DNA from: Mucilaginibacter sp. UR6-1
GTDB taxonomy: Bacteria; Bacteroidota; Bacteroidia; Sphingobacteriales; Sphingobacteriaceae
Direction: 5' to 3'
NCBI RefSeq assembly: GCF_020880975.1
Contig: NZ_JAJIWP010000002.1
Span: forward strand, 372,001-436,000
DNA: 64,000 nucleotides
Positions within the stretch are counted from its first letter, which is position 1. Every line of letters begins with the position of its first letter. The notes below the pieces were generated by a model. It saw only the letters and a list, made by a program, of their open reading frames with translations, was not told the DNA's origin and searched no databases. Both the position numbers and the translations under genes were made by a program. Positions 63,173 to 64,000 of this stretch are shown piece after piece.

Positions 63173-63640
63173 TTACCTCTTCTTAACAACCACAAAATAG
63201 CTGCTCTTTAACGAGTCGGTAAAATTTTGCTGGTTGTATTTAAAGGCCGTGGTTTCAAAGGAAGTGCAGCAATCTTTTTTTAACTCAATGTTTGCCGCGA
63301 ATATGGTATCCTGATCGGTACTGTTAAGCTTTACAATTAAATTGGTTTGTCCGCCAAACGGGGTACTGAACCCTAATTTTATCCTGCTGGGGTTTTTGCC
63401 TGATCCTTTGGGTACGATGCCTACGATGCCATTGTTCAATTCCTTGATCCTGGTTGTATCATAATAATTGGGCGTTGCCGGGTTAAGCAAGTCGCGACCA
63501 ATGGAATCTCTTAGCTCAAACACAATAGCCGGTGCAGGGGTAAAGCAGGCCACATTACCACAATTATTACGTACACAGCCTATGCCTGCAATAAGGGGGG
63601 CAAAAAGTGCGAACAAATGTTTTAAGCGTATAGGTTTCAT
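63173..63640 (-). CDS. Lipoprotein, unknown
   Basis: A 155-residue protein with a signal peptide and a probable lipobox (LIAGIGC, Cys22), followed by a beta-rich domain with CGNVACFTPAPAIVFELRDSIGRDLL. Extra cysteines (NNCGNVACF) could pair. No family recognised. ATG at 63638-63640 is chosen over an upstream in-frame extension. Confidence 0.65.
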   Translation of the reverse strand: MKPIRLKHLFALFAPLIAGIGCVRNNCGNVACFTPAPAIVFELRDSIGRDLLNPATPNYYDTTRIKELNNGIVGIVPKGSGKNPSRIKLGFSTPFGGQTNLIVKLNSTDQDTIFAANIELKKDCCTSFETTAFKYNQQNFTDSLKSSYFVVVKKR

Positions 63641-63665
63641 GGTTTTAAATATAATTATAAAAATA

Positions 63666-63700
63666 AGCAGGCCGCAAATATTTAACATTTGCGGCCTGCT
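63666..63700 (-). terminator. Terminator downstream of icd
   Basis: A 14-bp perfect stem (63666-63679 with 63687-63700; AGCAGGCCGCAAAT) followed on the minus strand by TTATTTTTAT. Confidence 0.85.
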
Positions 63701-63723
63701 CAAATATAATTATTGTGCTGTAA

Positions 63724-64000
63724 TTACTTACCCAATTTAGCTTTCAGGTTTTCGTCAATAGCAGCAAGGAATTCTTCGGTATACAGGTAATCAACACCAT
63801 GCTCAACCTTGGCTTTAGCGGTAATGGCCAAATCCTTGGTCATTTTGCCACTCTCAACAGTTTCAATACAAACCTGCTCAAGGGTGTGGCAAAAATCAAT
63901 CAGTTCCTGGTTGCCATCCAGCTTACCACGAAACTCCAAACCACGTGTCCACGCGAAGATAGACGCGATAGGGTTGGTTGATGTTGGCTTGCCGGCCTGG
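63724..64000 (-). CDS. icd: NADP-dependent isocitrate dehydrogenase, C-terminal part
   Basis: TCA-cycle enzyme oxidising isocitrate to 2-oxoglutarate. The window holds the last 91 residues: [20 protein letters not shown], then [27 protein letters not shown] and the terminal [14 protein letters not shown], characteristic of the eukaryote-like homodimeric NADP type. The 5' part lies beyond the window. Its apparent ATG-like codon near 63939 is an internal TTG. Confidence 0.93.
   Translation of the reverse strand, partial: QAGKPTSTNPIASIFAWTRGLEFRGKLDGNQELIDFCHTLEQVCIETVESGKMTKDLAITAKAKVEHGVDYLYTEEFLAAIDENLKAKLGK

Overview
The window looks like chromosomal DNA of a Bacteroidota bacterium, most likely a Sphingobacteriaceae member close to Mucilaginibacter or Pedobacter. 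The reasons are promoters of the TAnnTTTG type, the gliding genes gldA and gldFG, families typical of the group (DUF4397, DUF4394, DUF4202, DUF6157, four-helix-bundle S23 protein), Bacteroidota-style GreA, ParE and glycyl-tRNA synthetase, and frequent TTG starts. The genus is inferred from gene content; no database was searched.

Layout. 1-5.6 kb: msrB end, HIT protein, greA, a hydroxyacid dehydrogenase, an acyltransferase, EcsC protein, a ParE/RelE-type toxin-antitoxin pair and rsmA. 5.8-13.3 kb: pdxA, then the fatty-acid block DUF177-rpmF-plsX-fabH-accB-accC, followed by tatC and rpiB. 13.4-21 kb: M28 peptidase, a LutB-like protein without LutA or LutC, a RibD-like reductase, a DUF4198 protein, a cation/proton antiporter, an SDR and a flippase-like membrane protein. 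21-23.5 kb: the agmatine-to-putrescine genes aguB and aguA, split by a four-helix-bundle gene sitting between two inverted arrays of an 8-bp word. 24-36 kb: DUF4394 lipoprotein, glyS, gldA, an outer-membrane barrel, a fused gldF-gldG, dnaN, two DUF4397 lipoproteins, DedA and a phospholipase C/S1-P1-like protein. 36-50 kb: rpsT, radC, comF, rlmN, an amidohydrolase, parE, ftcD, endonuclease V, a run of small minus-strand genes including a HipA-like kinase paired with DUF3037, and an S9 peptidase. 50-64 kb: a large secreted GH43 protein, a repeat-rich gap, a copper operon (copA-copZ-HMA/AraC regulator), a TetR-SDR pair with visible operators, a WG-repeat protein, tRNA-Phe, manA, a MntA-HepT pair, a lipoprotein and the end of icd.

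Most genes are ordinary housekeeping. The unusual layer is intergenic. At least five places carry short tandem arrays of period 7 or 8 bp arranged as inverted pairs (645-788, 1479-1565, 6848-7004, 10441-10578, 27277-27636), plus a single arm at 9854-9885. Each uses a different word but the same architecture. The sixth pair (21966-22425) encloses the four-helix-bundle gene, a relative of the proteins encoded in 23S rRNA intervening sequences. I propose that these are one class of IVS-like elements that insert outside rRNA, most of which have lost or never carried the gene.

Other repeats are a MITE-like 83-bp element with 25-bp perfect ends, a second related element, a 36-bp perfect inverted repeat before radC, and a dispersed sequence of about 158 bp present twice. 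Regulatory signals that can be read directly include many strong terminators, TAnnTTTG promoters, and two 14-bp operator-like sites flanking the SDR promoter next to tetR.
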